Assembly (NCBI GenBank): GCA_964512085.1
Contig: CAZEIU010000020.1
Span: forward strand, 1 to 15,113
Reading direction: 5' to 3'
Length of the DNA stretch: 15,113 nucleotides
Origin: JAUPVL01 sp964512085
GTDB taxonomy: Bacteria; Patescibacteriota; Saccharimonadia; CAILAD01; BJGX01
This document shows, one piece after another, positions 7,538-14,910 of the stretch. The stretch's first letter is position 1, and each line of letters opens with the position of its first letter. The translations under genes and the position numbers were made by a program. The notes beneath the pieces are model-generated. The model ran no database searches. It worked only from the letters and a program-made list of their open reading frames with translations, and had not been told where the DNA came from.

Positions 7538-8394
7538 TGTTTTTTATCTTTAAGCCAATAAACAAAAACTAAAGGAAGTCTTAGAATTTTTGCTGTAGCC
7601 CTACTTAGGGTGGGTTTCCAGTGTGAAAAATAAACATCTTGTGAGCGAAAATACATTTTTTTACGCTCATAGCTACTCTTAATACTTTGACCTAAGAGGT
7701 GTACTACTTTGGAGTCTGGAATAAATCTAATTTTATAACCGGCTTTTGATATTTTTTTGCACAAATCCGTATCTTCGTAATACATAAAATACTCTTTGCT
7801 AAAACCACCTATATCTTCAAACACATCGCGTCTTACAAAAAATGCGGCTGCAGCTGCACTATCTATTTCTCTACTCTCCCTAGGCAGATAATCTGCATTT
7901 ATACTAGATAGCAACCTTTTTGTAGAAGGTATATAGCGAACTAATAAGTTGGCAGGCTTTTCCAATACCATACGCAAGGTGGTTGGAAAGTATGCTATTT
8001 GTGAACTCTGATAAGCCCCTTCGTCATTAACTAGTAGCGGTGAGGCGGCTGCATAGTTTGGGTGTTTATCTAAAAAATCAAATACTTCAATTAAGTTATT
8101 ATCTTTAGGTATAAGGGTATCGGTATTGAGTAGCCACAAATAAGTGCCGGTTGCATTTTTACTGCCTAAATTATTTCCTCCACCAAAACCTAGATTGGTA
8201 TTTGAGCGAATTATTTTTATATCGCTGTATATTTTTTTAAGTTCAGATGGCAAAAAGCTAATTGAAGCATTATCTACTACGATTACCTCATAATTAAAAG
8301 CCTTTACGTGTTTTACTACCGAGCGTAAACTAGCCTCAAGTAGATCTTGAGTATTGTAGTTTACGTATATAATTGAGACTTTTACTTTCGCCAT
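7534..8394 (-). CDS. glycosyltransferase family 2 (GT-A fold, rhamnosyltransferase-like)
   Basis: Cytoplasmic inverting glycosyltransferase, 286 aa. The nucleotide-binding start VSIIYVNYNT (6-15) and VVDNAS (39-44) are standard for GT2. NLGFGGGNN (67-75) and the DXD-like LLNTDT (88-93) bind the nucleotide-sugar and metal. FFVRRDVFEDIGGF (185-198) and YYEDTDL (205-211) form the acceptor region with the catalytic acid. This layout is that of the WbbL/rhamnosyltransferase subgroup. It follows the other GT2 gene after a 2-bp gap without a clear Shine-Dalgarno, suggesting reinitiation, and shares ATGA with the ligase-like gene. Donor sugar unknown. Confidence 0.85.
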   Translation of the reverse strand: MAKVKVSIIYVNYNTQDLLEASLRSVVKHVKAFNYEVIVVDNASISFLPSELKKIYSDIKIIRSNTNLGFGGGNNLGSKNATGTYLWLLNTDTLIPKDNNLIEVFDFLDKHPNYAAASPLLVNDEGAYQSSQIAYFPTTLRMVLEKPANLLVRYIPSTKRLLSSINADYLPRESREIDSAAAAAFFVRRDVFEDIGGFSKEYFMYYEDTDLCKKISKAGYKIRFIPDSKVVHLLGQSIKSSYERKKMYFRSQDVYFSHWKPTLSRATAKILRLPLVFVYWLKDKKQ

Positions 8395-8396
8395 AG

Positions 8397-9362
8397 CTAT
8401 TTGTGTTTTACTGCAGTAAACGGGTTGTTTCGACTTAGTAGAGCTTCAAACTCTTTAGAAGATAATTTTTTGTTTTTTTGTATACTTACCCTTCTTACTA
8501 TTAGATGTGGGGTGTGAAATAATGCGACAAAATGTGCTCTTACGGCTCTTAAAAAATGACCTTTTAGCATTGCTGCTGCTGTCATTCGCCAATTTGCATA
8601 CAAAAATCTAGGAAATACTTTGGCGACTAGCGGAAATGGTAAGTTCTTCCAGAACAAATATATACTATTACGTATTGTGAGCTCCCTACCAAGTCCTTTT
8701 ATTTTGTTAAAGCTAAAGTTCATTCTGTGTTGAACGATAGCCCTAGAGCATAACCAAACTTCTTTTTTATTAAGCTGTGCCCTCATAGATATATCTACGT
8801 CTTCATAGTAAGCAAAAAACATCTCGTCAAAATACCCTATTTCTTCGAATAAACTTTTTTTGTACATACTTGCTCCACCACTAGCAGAAAATATTTTTTT
8901 ATCCTCGGCTGGTATGTTTTTACTAGATTGGTTGCGCCCACCAGGGTACGGCAATCCCCATATAGTATACACATCGCCTATAGAGTCTATTTTTTTACCA
9001 TTGTCGGTTAATATAATCGCTTGCACGATATCGGCATTATGTCTGTTGACAGTCTTAAGTAGGTTTTCAACGCAAGTCGGTTCAGCCTCAGCATCACTAT
9101 TGAGTAGCATTACGAATTCACTCTTTGCAGCTTTTATACCCACATTGACACCACCAGCAAAGCCAAGGTTTTTGCTCTGACGTAAAAGTATTACATCTTT
9201 GTATTTTTTTTCAATTAAATCGGCAGAACCATCTATGCTAGCATTATCGACTACAATAACTTCACTTGGCTTAACGGTTTGTTTTTGCAAAGACTCAATA
9301 CATTTTGGAGTAACTTCTGCTCCGTTCCAGTTGAGAATGACCACGCTGACAGTATTTTTCAT
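8397..9362 (-). CDS. glycosyltransferase family 2 (GT-A fold), first gene of operon
   Basis: Second GT2 enzyme, 321 aa, related to the one downstream but clearly distinct. VSVVILNWNG (5-14), VVDNAS (37-42), NLGFAGGVN (65-73), the DXD-like LLNSDAE (86-92) and YYEDVDISMR (185-194) are all in the usual order. After residue ~220 it has a longer basic C-terminal part (KNKKLSSKEF near 296-305) that may sit against the membrane. SGGASMYKKSLFEEIGYFDE is the usual acceptor-side segment. The start at ATG 9362 follows two overlapping TATACT boxes with no Shine-Dalgarno. It leads a minus-strand operon of GT2, GT2 and Wzy/WaaL, transcribed divergently from the ABC exporter genes. Donor and linkage cannot be read from sequence. 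Confidence 0.85.
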   Translation of the reverse strand: MKNTVSVVILNWNGAEVTPKCIESLQKQTVKPSEVIVVDNASIDGSADLIEKKYKDVILLRQSKNLGFAGGVNVGIKAAKSEFVMLLNSDAEAEPTCVENLLKTVNRHNADIVQAIILTDNGKKIDSIGDVYTIWGLPYPGGRNQSSKNIPAEDKKIFSASGGASMYKKSLFEEIGYFDEMFFAYYEDVDISMRAQLNKKEVWLCSRAIVQHRMNFSFNKIKGLGRELTIRNSIYLFWKNLPFPLVAKVFPRFLYANWRMTAAAMLKGHFLRAVRAHFVALFHTPHLIVRRVSIQKNKKLSSKEFEALLSRNNPFTAVKHK

Positions 9363-9371
9363 ATATAGTAT

Positions 9372-9400
9372 AGTATAATAGCTAAATAATTATGCAACAA
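9372..9400 (-). promoter_or_regulatory. promoter of the GT2-GT2-ligase operon, leaderless type
   Basis: On the minus strand TTGTTG (9400-9395) is 17 bases from TATACT (9377-9372), which is 9 bases before ATG 9362. The -35 box lies inside the first codons of the divergent permease gene. A second TATACT (9372-9367) overlaps the first. Confidence 0.5.
9374..9379 (+). promoter_or_regulatory. -10 box of the ABC exporter operon
   Basis: A perfect TATAAT ends 12 bases before ATG 9392, giving a leader of about 6 nt with no Shine-Dalgarno. No good -35 is found at 16-18 bases; CTGACA at 9346-9351 is 22 bases away. It shares four base pairs with the opposite-strand -10 box. Confidence 0.5.
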
Positions 9401-10201
9401 ATAAAGAACGTCTTTTCTAAGAAGAATATAGTTTTACTGCAAGAGTTGGTTCGTACTGATTTTAAACTTAGATATCAAAACTCTACGCTAGGCTACCTTT
9501 GGTCACTACTTCGTCCACTTTTCTTATTCATGATACTTTATGTAGTTTTTGTAAAATTTCTAAGATTAGGTGGTTCCATACCTCACTTTCCAGTGTACCT
9601 CCTATTAGGAATAGTATTATGGACTTTTTTTGTAGAGATAACTTCTCAGAGCATAACCTCAATAGTAGGCAGAGGAGATTTAATACGTAAGATTAAAATT
9701 CCACGTTGGATAATAATTGTAGCTGTTAGTATATCGGCGCTTATCAACCTTTTTTTAAACCTAGTAATTGTTGGTGTTTTTATGATTATTAATCAAGTTT
9801 CAATCATGCCAACTATAATACTCTTCCCTTTTATTCTAGTAGAAATATATTTATTTTCTCTTGGCTTGTCTTTGTGGCTTTCAGCTCTATATGTAAAGTA
9901 CCGCGACATAAGCTATATTTGGGAAATAGCAATGCAAGGGTTGTTTTATTTAACTCCAATTCTTTACCCTTTAACTCTTATAAGCCAGGTGTGGATGCAA
10001 AAACTTATTTTGCTTAACCCAATGGCTCAAGCCATACAAGCTAGTAGATACGCCTTAGTTAGTCATGAAACGCTAACTTTTGAAAAAGTATTTGGAAACT
10101 ACTATATGCTAATTATTCCGCTATTCATTATCGTATTTACACTATTGACTGGCACTATATACTTTAAAAAAGAATCAAAATACTTCGCCGAGAACATATG
10201 A
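9392..10201 (+). CDS. wzm: polysaccharide ABC transporter permease (Wzm/TagG-like, ABC-2 family)
   Basis: Membrane half of an exporter that moves a lipid-linked polysaccharide across the cytoplasmic membrane. At 269 residues it is the normal length. An N-terminal amphipathic stretch includes LVRTDFKLRYQNSTLGYLW (19-37), the classic ABC-2 exporter signature, followed by RPLFLFMILYVVF. Six membrane segments are visible, with a cytoplasmic loop RGDLIRKIKIPRW that would meet the ATPase. KYRDISYIWEIAMQGLFYLTPILYP (169-193) is the other conserved block, and LNPMAQAIQASRYAL the usual end-loop. Stop and next start overlap as ATGA at 10198-10201, tying it to the ATPase. Wzm (O-antigen) and TagG (teichoic acid) are not separable by motif; the extended ATPase next door favours Wzm. 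Confidence 0.9.
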   Translation: MQQIKNVFSKKNIVLLQELVRTDFKLRYQNSTLGYLWSLLRPLFLFMILYVVFVKFLRLGGSIPHFPVYLLLGIVLWTFFVEITSQSITSIVGRGDLIRKIKIPRWIIIVAVSISALINLFLNLVIVGVFMIINQVSIMPTIILFPFILVEIYLFSLGLSLWLSALYVKYRDISYIWEIAMQGLFYLTPILYPLTLISQVWMQKLILLNPMAQAIQASRYALVSHETLTFEKVFGNYYMLIIPLFIIVFTLLTGTIYFKKESKYFAENI

Positions 10202-11394
10202 AACCAAATAAACCAAAAACTATTTTTGAAACAGCTGTAAAAGTAGAAAATGTCTATAAAAGCTTTCGCTTACCAACAGAGTCACAAAACTCAATAAAAA
10301 ACTTGTTTATCAGTGGTTTTAAAAAGAACAACTACAAAAAGTTAAAAATTTTAAATGATATTAATTTTGAAATTAAGCACGGTGAATTCTACGGAATTGT
10401 AGGGCGCAACGGTAGTGGTAAGAGTACGCTCTTAAAATTACTTGCCGGAATTTATACACCCGACAAAGGTGCCGTACATGTAAACGGTAAGCTTACACCA
10501 TTTATAGAGCTAGGTGTGGGTTTTAACCCAGAACTAACAGGCAAAGAAAACATTTACCTAAATGGTGCCTTACTTGGTTTTAGTCGGAAGGAGATGAAGC
10601 AGATATACCCAAAGATTGTGGAATTCTCTGAGTTGCAAGAATTCATGGATCAAAAGTTGAAAAATTATTCTAGTGGCATGCAAGTACGTCTTGCCTTCTC
10701 TATTGCTATACAATCAAAAAGTGATATTCTGCTGTTCGACGAAGTCCTTGCTGTTGGTGATGAGAGTTTTCAAAGAAAATGCTTTGACACTTTTGAGAAA
10801 TACCGCTCTGAACAAAAAACTATTATTTTAGTATCACACGAGATGAGTAGTGTACGTAAGTTTTGTACTAGGGCTATGCTAATCGATGATGGCGAGATCG
10901 TAGAAGTTGGAGACCCTAGTAAGATTGCTTCTATGTATAGCAAGTTAAACCAAAAAGCTATAGATAAAGAAACTGAAAAGAACAATAGATTAATGAAAGT
11001 ACAGTCTCAGCTAAAGGCTAAGATAACTAATATCAAAGGTGAAACACAGACAAGTTTTAGACGTGGCGATAAGCTACTTGTTCATTTAAGTTGGCCAAAA
11101 AAACTTGAACTTCAGAACTTAGGAGTAGCAATAATTAAAGAAAGTGGCGAATATATTTTTGGTAGAAATACATTTAAGACTAGGGGCTTAGATATAGCAG
11201 AAAGAAATAGTTTTAAATATGAAGTAGAGCTTAATTTTGGCTATGGTAGATACTATATTGCATTCGCAGGTTTTGGAAGAACAGAAGCCGAAGTTGTTGA
11301 GTTCATTCCAAAAGGTTCTAGTTTTATAGTGAAAGGCGAAACAGAAACGGACTGGGAAGGCTTAACTTACACTAATAGCAAATGGTATGAATAA
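10198..11394 (+). CDS. wzt: polysaccharide ABC transporter ATPase with C-terminal carbohydrate-binding domain (Wzt-like)
   Basis: ATP-hydrolysing half of the exporter, 398 aa. Residues ~14-247 form the nucleotide-binding domain: Walker A GRNGSGKST (69-77), signature YSSGMQVRL (157-165), Walker B DILLFDE (176-182), and switch histidine in VSHEMSS (His214). FIELGVGFNPELTGKENI (102-119) is typical of the teichoic acid/O-antigen ATPases. A charged linker (~250-268) leads to a beta-rich C-terminal domain (~270-398) matching the position and size of the Wzt_C domain. In E. coli O8/O9a that domain recognises a modified chain end before export. Its presence here argues for export of a finished, end-capped polymer. 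It is coupled to the permease (ATGA) and followed 6 bases later by a methyltransferase. The exact ligand is unknown. Confidence 0.9.
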   Translation: MKPNKPKTIFETAVKVENVYKSFRLPTESQNSIKNLFISGFKKNNYKKLKILNDINFEIKHGEFYGIVGRNGSGKSTLLKLLAGIYTPDKGAVHVNGKLTPFIELGVGFNPELTGKENIYLNGALLGFSRKEMKQIYPKIVEFSELQEFMDQKLKNYSSGMQVRLAFSIAIQSKSDILLFDEVLAVGDESFQRKCFDTFEKYRSEQKTIILVSHEMSSVRKFCTRAMLIDDGEIVEVGDPSKIASMYSKLNQKAIDKETEKNNRLMKVQSQLKAKITNIKGETQTSFRRGDKLLVHLSWPKKLELQNLGVAIIKESGEYIFGRNTFKTRGLDIAERNSFKYEVELNFGYGRYYIAFAGFGRTEAEVVEFIPKGSSFIVKGETETDWEGLTYTNSKWYE

Positions 11395-11400
11395 TAAATT

Positions 11401-12306
11401 ATGTCAAAATACACAGAAATAATTCCGGACGATATTGAACAAGCCCTTGGCTGGTTCTTAAAATATCTCAAGAAAGATAAGAAGCTATTAGATGTGGGGT
11501 GTAGTACTGGCTATTTTGGTAAGTTTATAAAAGATAACTATGGGCTTTTGGTTGACGGTGTTGAAATAAGCGAAGACAAGGTTGCAGCAAAAAAAGTACT
11601 AGATAATGTATACTCATTTGATCTAGATAATGACTGGCCAGAGAATATAAAAATAAAAAAATATGACTATATTTTTTTTGGAGATGTATTAGAACACCTA
11701 AAGAACCCTTTACAGGCACTAGAACAGGCTAAGGAATTGCTTAATAAAGATGGTTATATATTCGTATCTATTCCAAATATCGCACATATAAGTACTCGGC
11801 TGGAGCTTATTAATGGTAGCTTTCAATATGACGATACTGGAATACTAGATAATACGCATCTACAGTATTTCACCTTAGATACTTTTTTAGAAATAATTAG
11901 CAAGTCAGGACTACATACCATAAAGGTTGATTATTCATATAATGATTTTCCCGAAAAGATCATGAATAAACTTCTAGAAAAGGCTGGGCTACAACCTACT
12001 TCAAGGTTTTGGAAGATAGCCAATTCAAAAGAAGCTAGAGCTTACCAGTACAAATTTGTATTACAAAGTAAGCCTAGCTCTAATAATAAAGATAGATTAG
12101 CTGTATTAGAAGAAAAACCAGAACAGTATAGAGACAGTTTTATTAAAGATCTACAATCACAAATAATAGCATTAAAGAAACACGCTGACGAGCAAGCTAG
12201 AATTATGTCTAATCAAGATGAACAAATAAAGAACCTGCAGAAGCAGTTTGCTACACTTAGAAAGATCCGTAATTCAGTAAAAAAGATTGTTAGAAGAAAA
12301 TCTTAG
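11401..12306 (+). CDS. SAM-dependent methyltransferase with C-terminal coiled coil, possible chain terminator
   Basis: Class I methyltransferase, 301 aa. Residues ~1-225 are the catalytic domain: motif I LLDVGCSTGYFG (29-40), acidic ribose-binding Glu55 in DGVEIS, and DVLEHLKNP (95-103). IPNIAHISTRLELINGSF (124-141) is common in methyltransferases of polysaccharide loci. Residues ~246-289 form a coiled coil with hydrophobic a/d positions at 251, 255, 258, 269, 276, 279, 283 and 286. The last residues (LRKIRNSVKKIVRRKS) are strongly basic and could bind membrane or a partner. It ends an operon with the Wzm/Wzt pair, 6 bases after Wzt, without a clear Shine-Dalgarno. This fits capping of the polymer end, as WbdD does in E. 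coli O8. No kinase domain is present. Its stop overlaps the convergent gene's stop by 4 bases. Confidence 0.8.
   Translation: MSKYTEIIPDDIEQALGWFLKYLKKDKKLLDVGCSTGYFGKFIKDNYGLLVDGVEISEDKVAAKKVLDNVYSFDLDNDWPENIKIKKYDYIFFGDVLEHLKNPLQALEQAKELLNKDGYIFVSIPNIAHISTRLELINGSFQYDDTGILDNTHLQYFTLDTFLEIISKSGLHTIKVDYSYNDFPEKIMNKLLEKAGLQPTSRFWKIANSKEARAYQYKFVLQSKPSSNNKDRLAVLEEKPEQYRDSFIKDLQSQIIALKKHADEQARIMSNQDEQIKNLQKQFATLRKIRNSVKKIVRRKS
12136..12276 (+). other. coiled-coil region of the methyltransferase
   Basis: Residues 246-292. The 3-4 spacing of positions 251 L, 255 I, 258 L, 262 A, 265 Q, 269 M, 272 Q, 276 I, 279 L, 283 F, 286 L is a continuous heptad pattern, with charged and polar residues between. 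About six heptads, roughly 6-7 nm if fully helical. Confidence 0.7.
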
Positions 12307-14873
12307 CCCTTATCTAAAGTTGGCAAGTACTTATTATGTGTATAGGACTCAATAATATCTTGAGATTTTTTACCCATTTTTTGAAGGTCTGCGTTTGAGT
12401 TAGTTTTAATGTTTAGAACCTTCTCTATCTGCTTAGCAAACTGGTTAATATCTTTGTGATCAATAAAATAGCCATTCTTACCATCTACAAGCTGTTCGTC
12501 TACTCCAGCACTGTCGTTTCTTAATACTATATGCCCCATATACATCCCCTCGGCTACATATAATGCAAAGGTCTCATTTATAGAGCAGCATATTACTGCA
12601 TTACACATTTTAGTTATTTTCAATACGTCTTTATATGGCATGTTTGGATAAAACTTTACGTGCTTAGATAATAAAGATTTGCCCATCCATTCTATCTGAC
12701 TGGAGTAGTAATCATCCCCCATTGAGACAAGATGAAAAGTAAATTCTCTGTAATTATTAGTATTCTTGTTGTAATACTTCTCAATAAATTCATAAAATGC
12801 TGCAATGGCAAGCAGTTGGCCTTTTCTACCATCGGCAGGACTACCAGAGAGTAAAAAGTCTATCTTTTCATAATCGCTAGCTTTTCTTTTTAAGTAATAT
12901 TTTTTATCTATAGGCAAATGGAGCGGAAGAACACTAACTTTGTTAGTTTTAAATACTTTGTCATAAGAAAGTTTGGTTTGCTGAGAAGGTACAAATACAC
13001 TGAGCTTATTGTTATTTATAAGTCTACTTATGCTACCAGAATGACTTTTTTGCATTAAGTGTGGTGCGATAATATTTAGTTGTGCAAGGTCTTCGTGAAT
13101 GAACCAATTGGCGTGATTTAGCTTTCCATTTTTGAGGGCTTTAAATATATACGCCCTATAGTTGTCGTGTACAGCTACTGTATTTATAAGCACAAAGTCG
13201 TCTTTTCTTAAGCCTAACTGGAATTTTATTATTTTACCCGTAAACACTTCTGCGGCTTTATCTACTTTAACACCCATCTCCCTAAGTTTTCTAAGGCTTT
13301 CTGGGGTTATGTGTGAAGCTACAACCTGAACACGACTTGCACCGTACTTAGCAGCAAATTCTTCTATTATTTGTAATAAAACAAGTGGTGCACCTGTGTT
13401 ATTTATGGGGTTAGAGATAAATATAAACCTTCTACCTTTGCTAGTTGTTTTTAGTTCAACTTGGTTTTTTACCAAGTTATATGCATGGCCAGCAGAAGTC
13501 TTCAGACCTTTTCTTTTTGCATATGAGTACATCTTTGACCCAAGGCCGACGGCCTTATTTGCCTTACCCAAAACTTTTTTTGGTAGGCTAGCTTCTTGAT
13601 TGCTAGATGGTTTTAGTATGTGTATGCCTAGTTTCTTACTGTATTCGAGCTCTGCTGCGTAAGGATGTAAAGACTCGCTTATAGTATTAGACAACAACTT
13701 TGTAATATTATGCCAGTAGTACTTACTTTTTAATTGCGCCACTGCCTTTCGCATAGCATTAAGTTTAGTCTTGTTTTTGTACAGATCTTTTATACTGTCT
13801 GCTAGTTGTTTGCCTGACAACTCATTAAGTCTTATGGCTCCACCTGCCGAAATAAGCTCTTCGCTCAATGGATCTCCCCCATTTGTTATCATCGCTAGCT
13901 CACCCCAAACAAAATCAATTACTCTTGTTCTCCAAGAAAAAGTGTTTTCCTCGCCAGGTTGATTGAGACTTACTACTACATCAGCGTGCTTATACCAGTT
14001 GGCTCGAGTGTCAAAATCTACCCAATCAACAAAATATACTTTGTTGTTTAAAAAACTATTTATTTTTGCAAACTCGTAGGCTTTTTCGTGTTGTCTAAAA
14101 AAATCTGGATTTGGGTTAAAAGGATTCTTTGTGCCTACAAATACAAACTTAATACTTTTGTCATTCTTGAGCTTTATTATTGCATCTAGATACTCTTCTA
14201 CTCTAAACCACGGATATAACCCCCCAAACCAAAGAACTACAAAGTCATTTTTGCTAATACCTAACTTAGTGTATGGATTTTCACTAGCTTTTGCTAAGGT
14301 ATTCTCTATGCCAAACGGCACCACCAACAATCGGTCTTCTCTATAAGATCGCGGATTTATAAGCTGTAGGCTAGATAGAACTCCAGTGTAGTATATTTTT
14401 TGTATCTCATTTGCGCACAAAAAGTAATCACCCCGCATAAGTACACGATTATACCTAGCCGATTCTTGCATATAACCCTTGTATTCATCATTTTTATTAT
14501 CTGAGTCTCTAGCTGACACTTCTACATATATTGGAACATAACAATCTAAGATTAACTGGATGTTTTTATCTAGTTTGTCAGCCACAAACTCAGACACATC
14601 ACCAAGACAATAGCTAATAATTACGCTGTCGTAGGTATTAATAAGATCTTTGAATTTATCATCTAAACCCCAATTCACAAGATTAATACCTTCATATTCA
14701 CTTAAGTTTTGTACAAATGAGTTATTCACTGCAATTGTAACTCTAGTGCCGTTCTCGTGGAGTCCTTTAGCAAGACCCCAGACTCTCATTCCTCCCCCCT
14801 CTACAGTCTGGTATTGACTAGTGGGTACTGGACCATAGGTAATGAGAAGGCATGTTTTTTGTTTATCAGTCAT
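12303..14873 (-). CDS. large glycosyltransferase with two GT-B (GT4-like) units
   Basis: 856-residue cytoplasmic protein built from two glycosyltransferase halves, roughly twice a normal GT4. Unit 1 (~6-400) has YGPVPTSQYQTVEGGGMRV near the start, LVVPFGIE (183-190), VLWFGGLYPW (213-222), and ENTFSWRTRVIDFVW (309-323). The last has one Glu (309) and an Arg (317) where a second EX7E Glu would stand, as in a GT subgroup with a FSxRTR motif. A basic linker (~425-480) follows. Unit 2 (~481-850) starts FIFISNPINNTGAPLVLLQ and has LLSGSPADGRKGQ and a full EX7E in INETFALYVAEG (Glu767, Glu775). It may make two linkages or one unit may be non-catalytic. It starts leaderless at ATG 14873 and ends convergently, overlapping the methyltransferase stop. 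Confidence 0.85.
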   Translation of the reverse strand: MTDKQKTCLLITYGPVPTSQYQTVEGGGMRVWGLAKGLHENGTRVTIAVNNSFVQNLSEYEGINLVNWGLDDKFKDLINTYDSVIISYCLGDVSEFVADKLDKNIQLILDCYVPIYVEVSARDSDNKNDEYKGYMQESARYNRVLMRGDYFLCANEIQKIYYTGVLSSLQLINPRSYREDRLLVVPFGIENTLAKASENPYTKLGISKNDFVVLWFGGLYPWFRVEEYLDAIIKLKNDKSIKFVFVGTKNPFNPNPDFFRQHEKAYEFAKINSFLNNKVYFVDWVDFDTRANWYKHADVVVSLNQPGEENTFSWRTRVIDFVWGELAMITNGGDPLSEELISAGGAIRLNELSGKQLADSIKDLYKNKTKLNAMRKAVAQLKSKYYWHNITKLLSNTISESLHPYAAELEYSKKLGIHILKPSSNQEASLPKKVLGKANKAVGLGSKMYSYAKRKGLKTSAGHAYNLVKNQVELKTTSKGRRFIFISNPINNTGAPLVLLQIIEEFAAKYGASRVQVVASHITPESLRKLREMGVKVDKAAEVFTGKIIKFQLGLRKDDFVLINTVAVHDNYRAYIFKALKNGKLNHANWFIHEDLAQLNIIAPHLMQKSHSGSISRLINNNKLSVFVPSQQTKLSYDKVFKTNKVSVLPLHLPIDKKYYLKRKASDYEKIDFLLSGSPADGRKGQLLAIAAFYEFIEKYYNKNTNNYREFTFHLVSMGDDYYSSQIEWMGKSLLSKHVKFYPNMPYKDVLKITKMCNAVICCSINETFALYVAEGMYMGHIVLRNDSAGVDEQLVDGKNGYFIDHKDINQFAKQIEKVLNIKTNSNADLQKMGKKSQDIIESYTHNKYLPTLDKG
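13434..13601 (-). other. basic inter-domain linker of the two-unit glycosyltransferase
   Basis: Residues ~425-480 join the two GT-B units. The stretch is rich in Lys and small residues (PKKVLGKANKAVGLGSKMYS, YAKRKGLK) and looks helical and amphipathic. It could press the enzyme onto the membrane where the lipid-linked glycan lies. Confidence 0.45.
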
Positions 14874-14880
14874 ATATCAG

Positions 14881-14910
14881 ATTATATCAGATAAAATCTA
14901 CAATGCTCAA
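14881..14910 (-). promoter_or_regulatory. promoter of the two-unit glycosyltransferase, leaderless type
   Basis: On the minus strand TTGAGC (14910-14905) is 18 bases from a perfect TATAAT (14886-14881), which ends 7 bases before ATG 14873. The -35 box overlaps the stop codon of the preceding gene (14907-14909). No Shine-Dalgarno is present. The sequence CTGATAT occurs twice, 10 bases apart, around the -10 box. Confidence 0.6.

Noticed and set aside
8860..9180. Plus-strand open frame of 106 codons inside the first GT2 gene
   Set aside because: Antisense to conserved GT2 motifs; composition is typical of a mirrored coding frame.
11401..12306. A WbdD-type kinase domain in the methyltransferase
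   Set aside because: The protein is only 301 residues and the space after the catalytic domain is coiled coil and basic tail; no kinase motifs are present.
14874..14906. CTGATAT direct repeats as an operator or mini-repeat array
   Set aside because: Only two 7-base copies around a -10 box in AT-rich DNA; too short to support more than a note.
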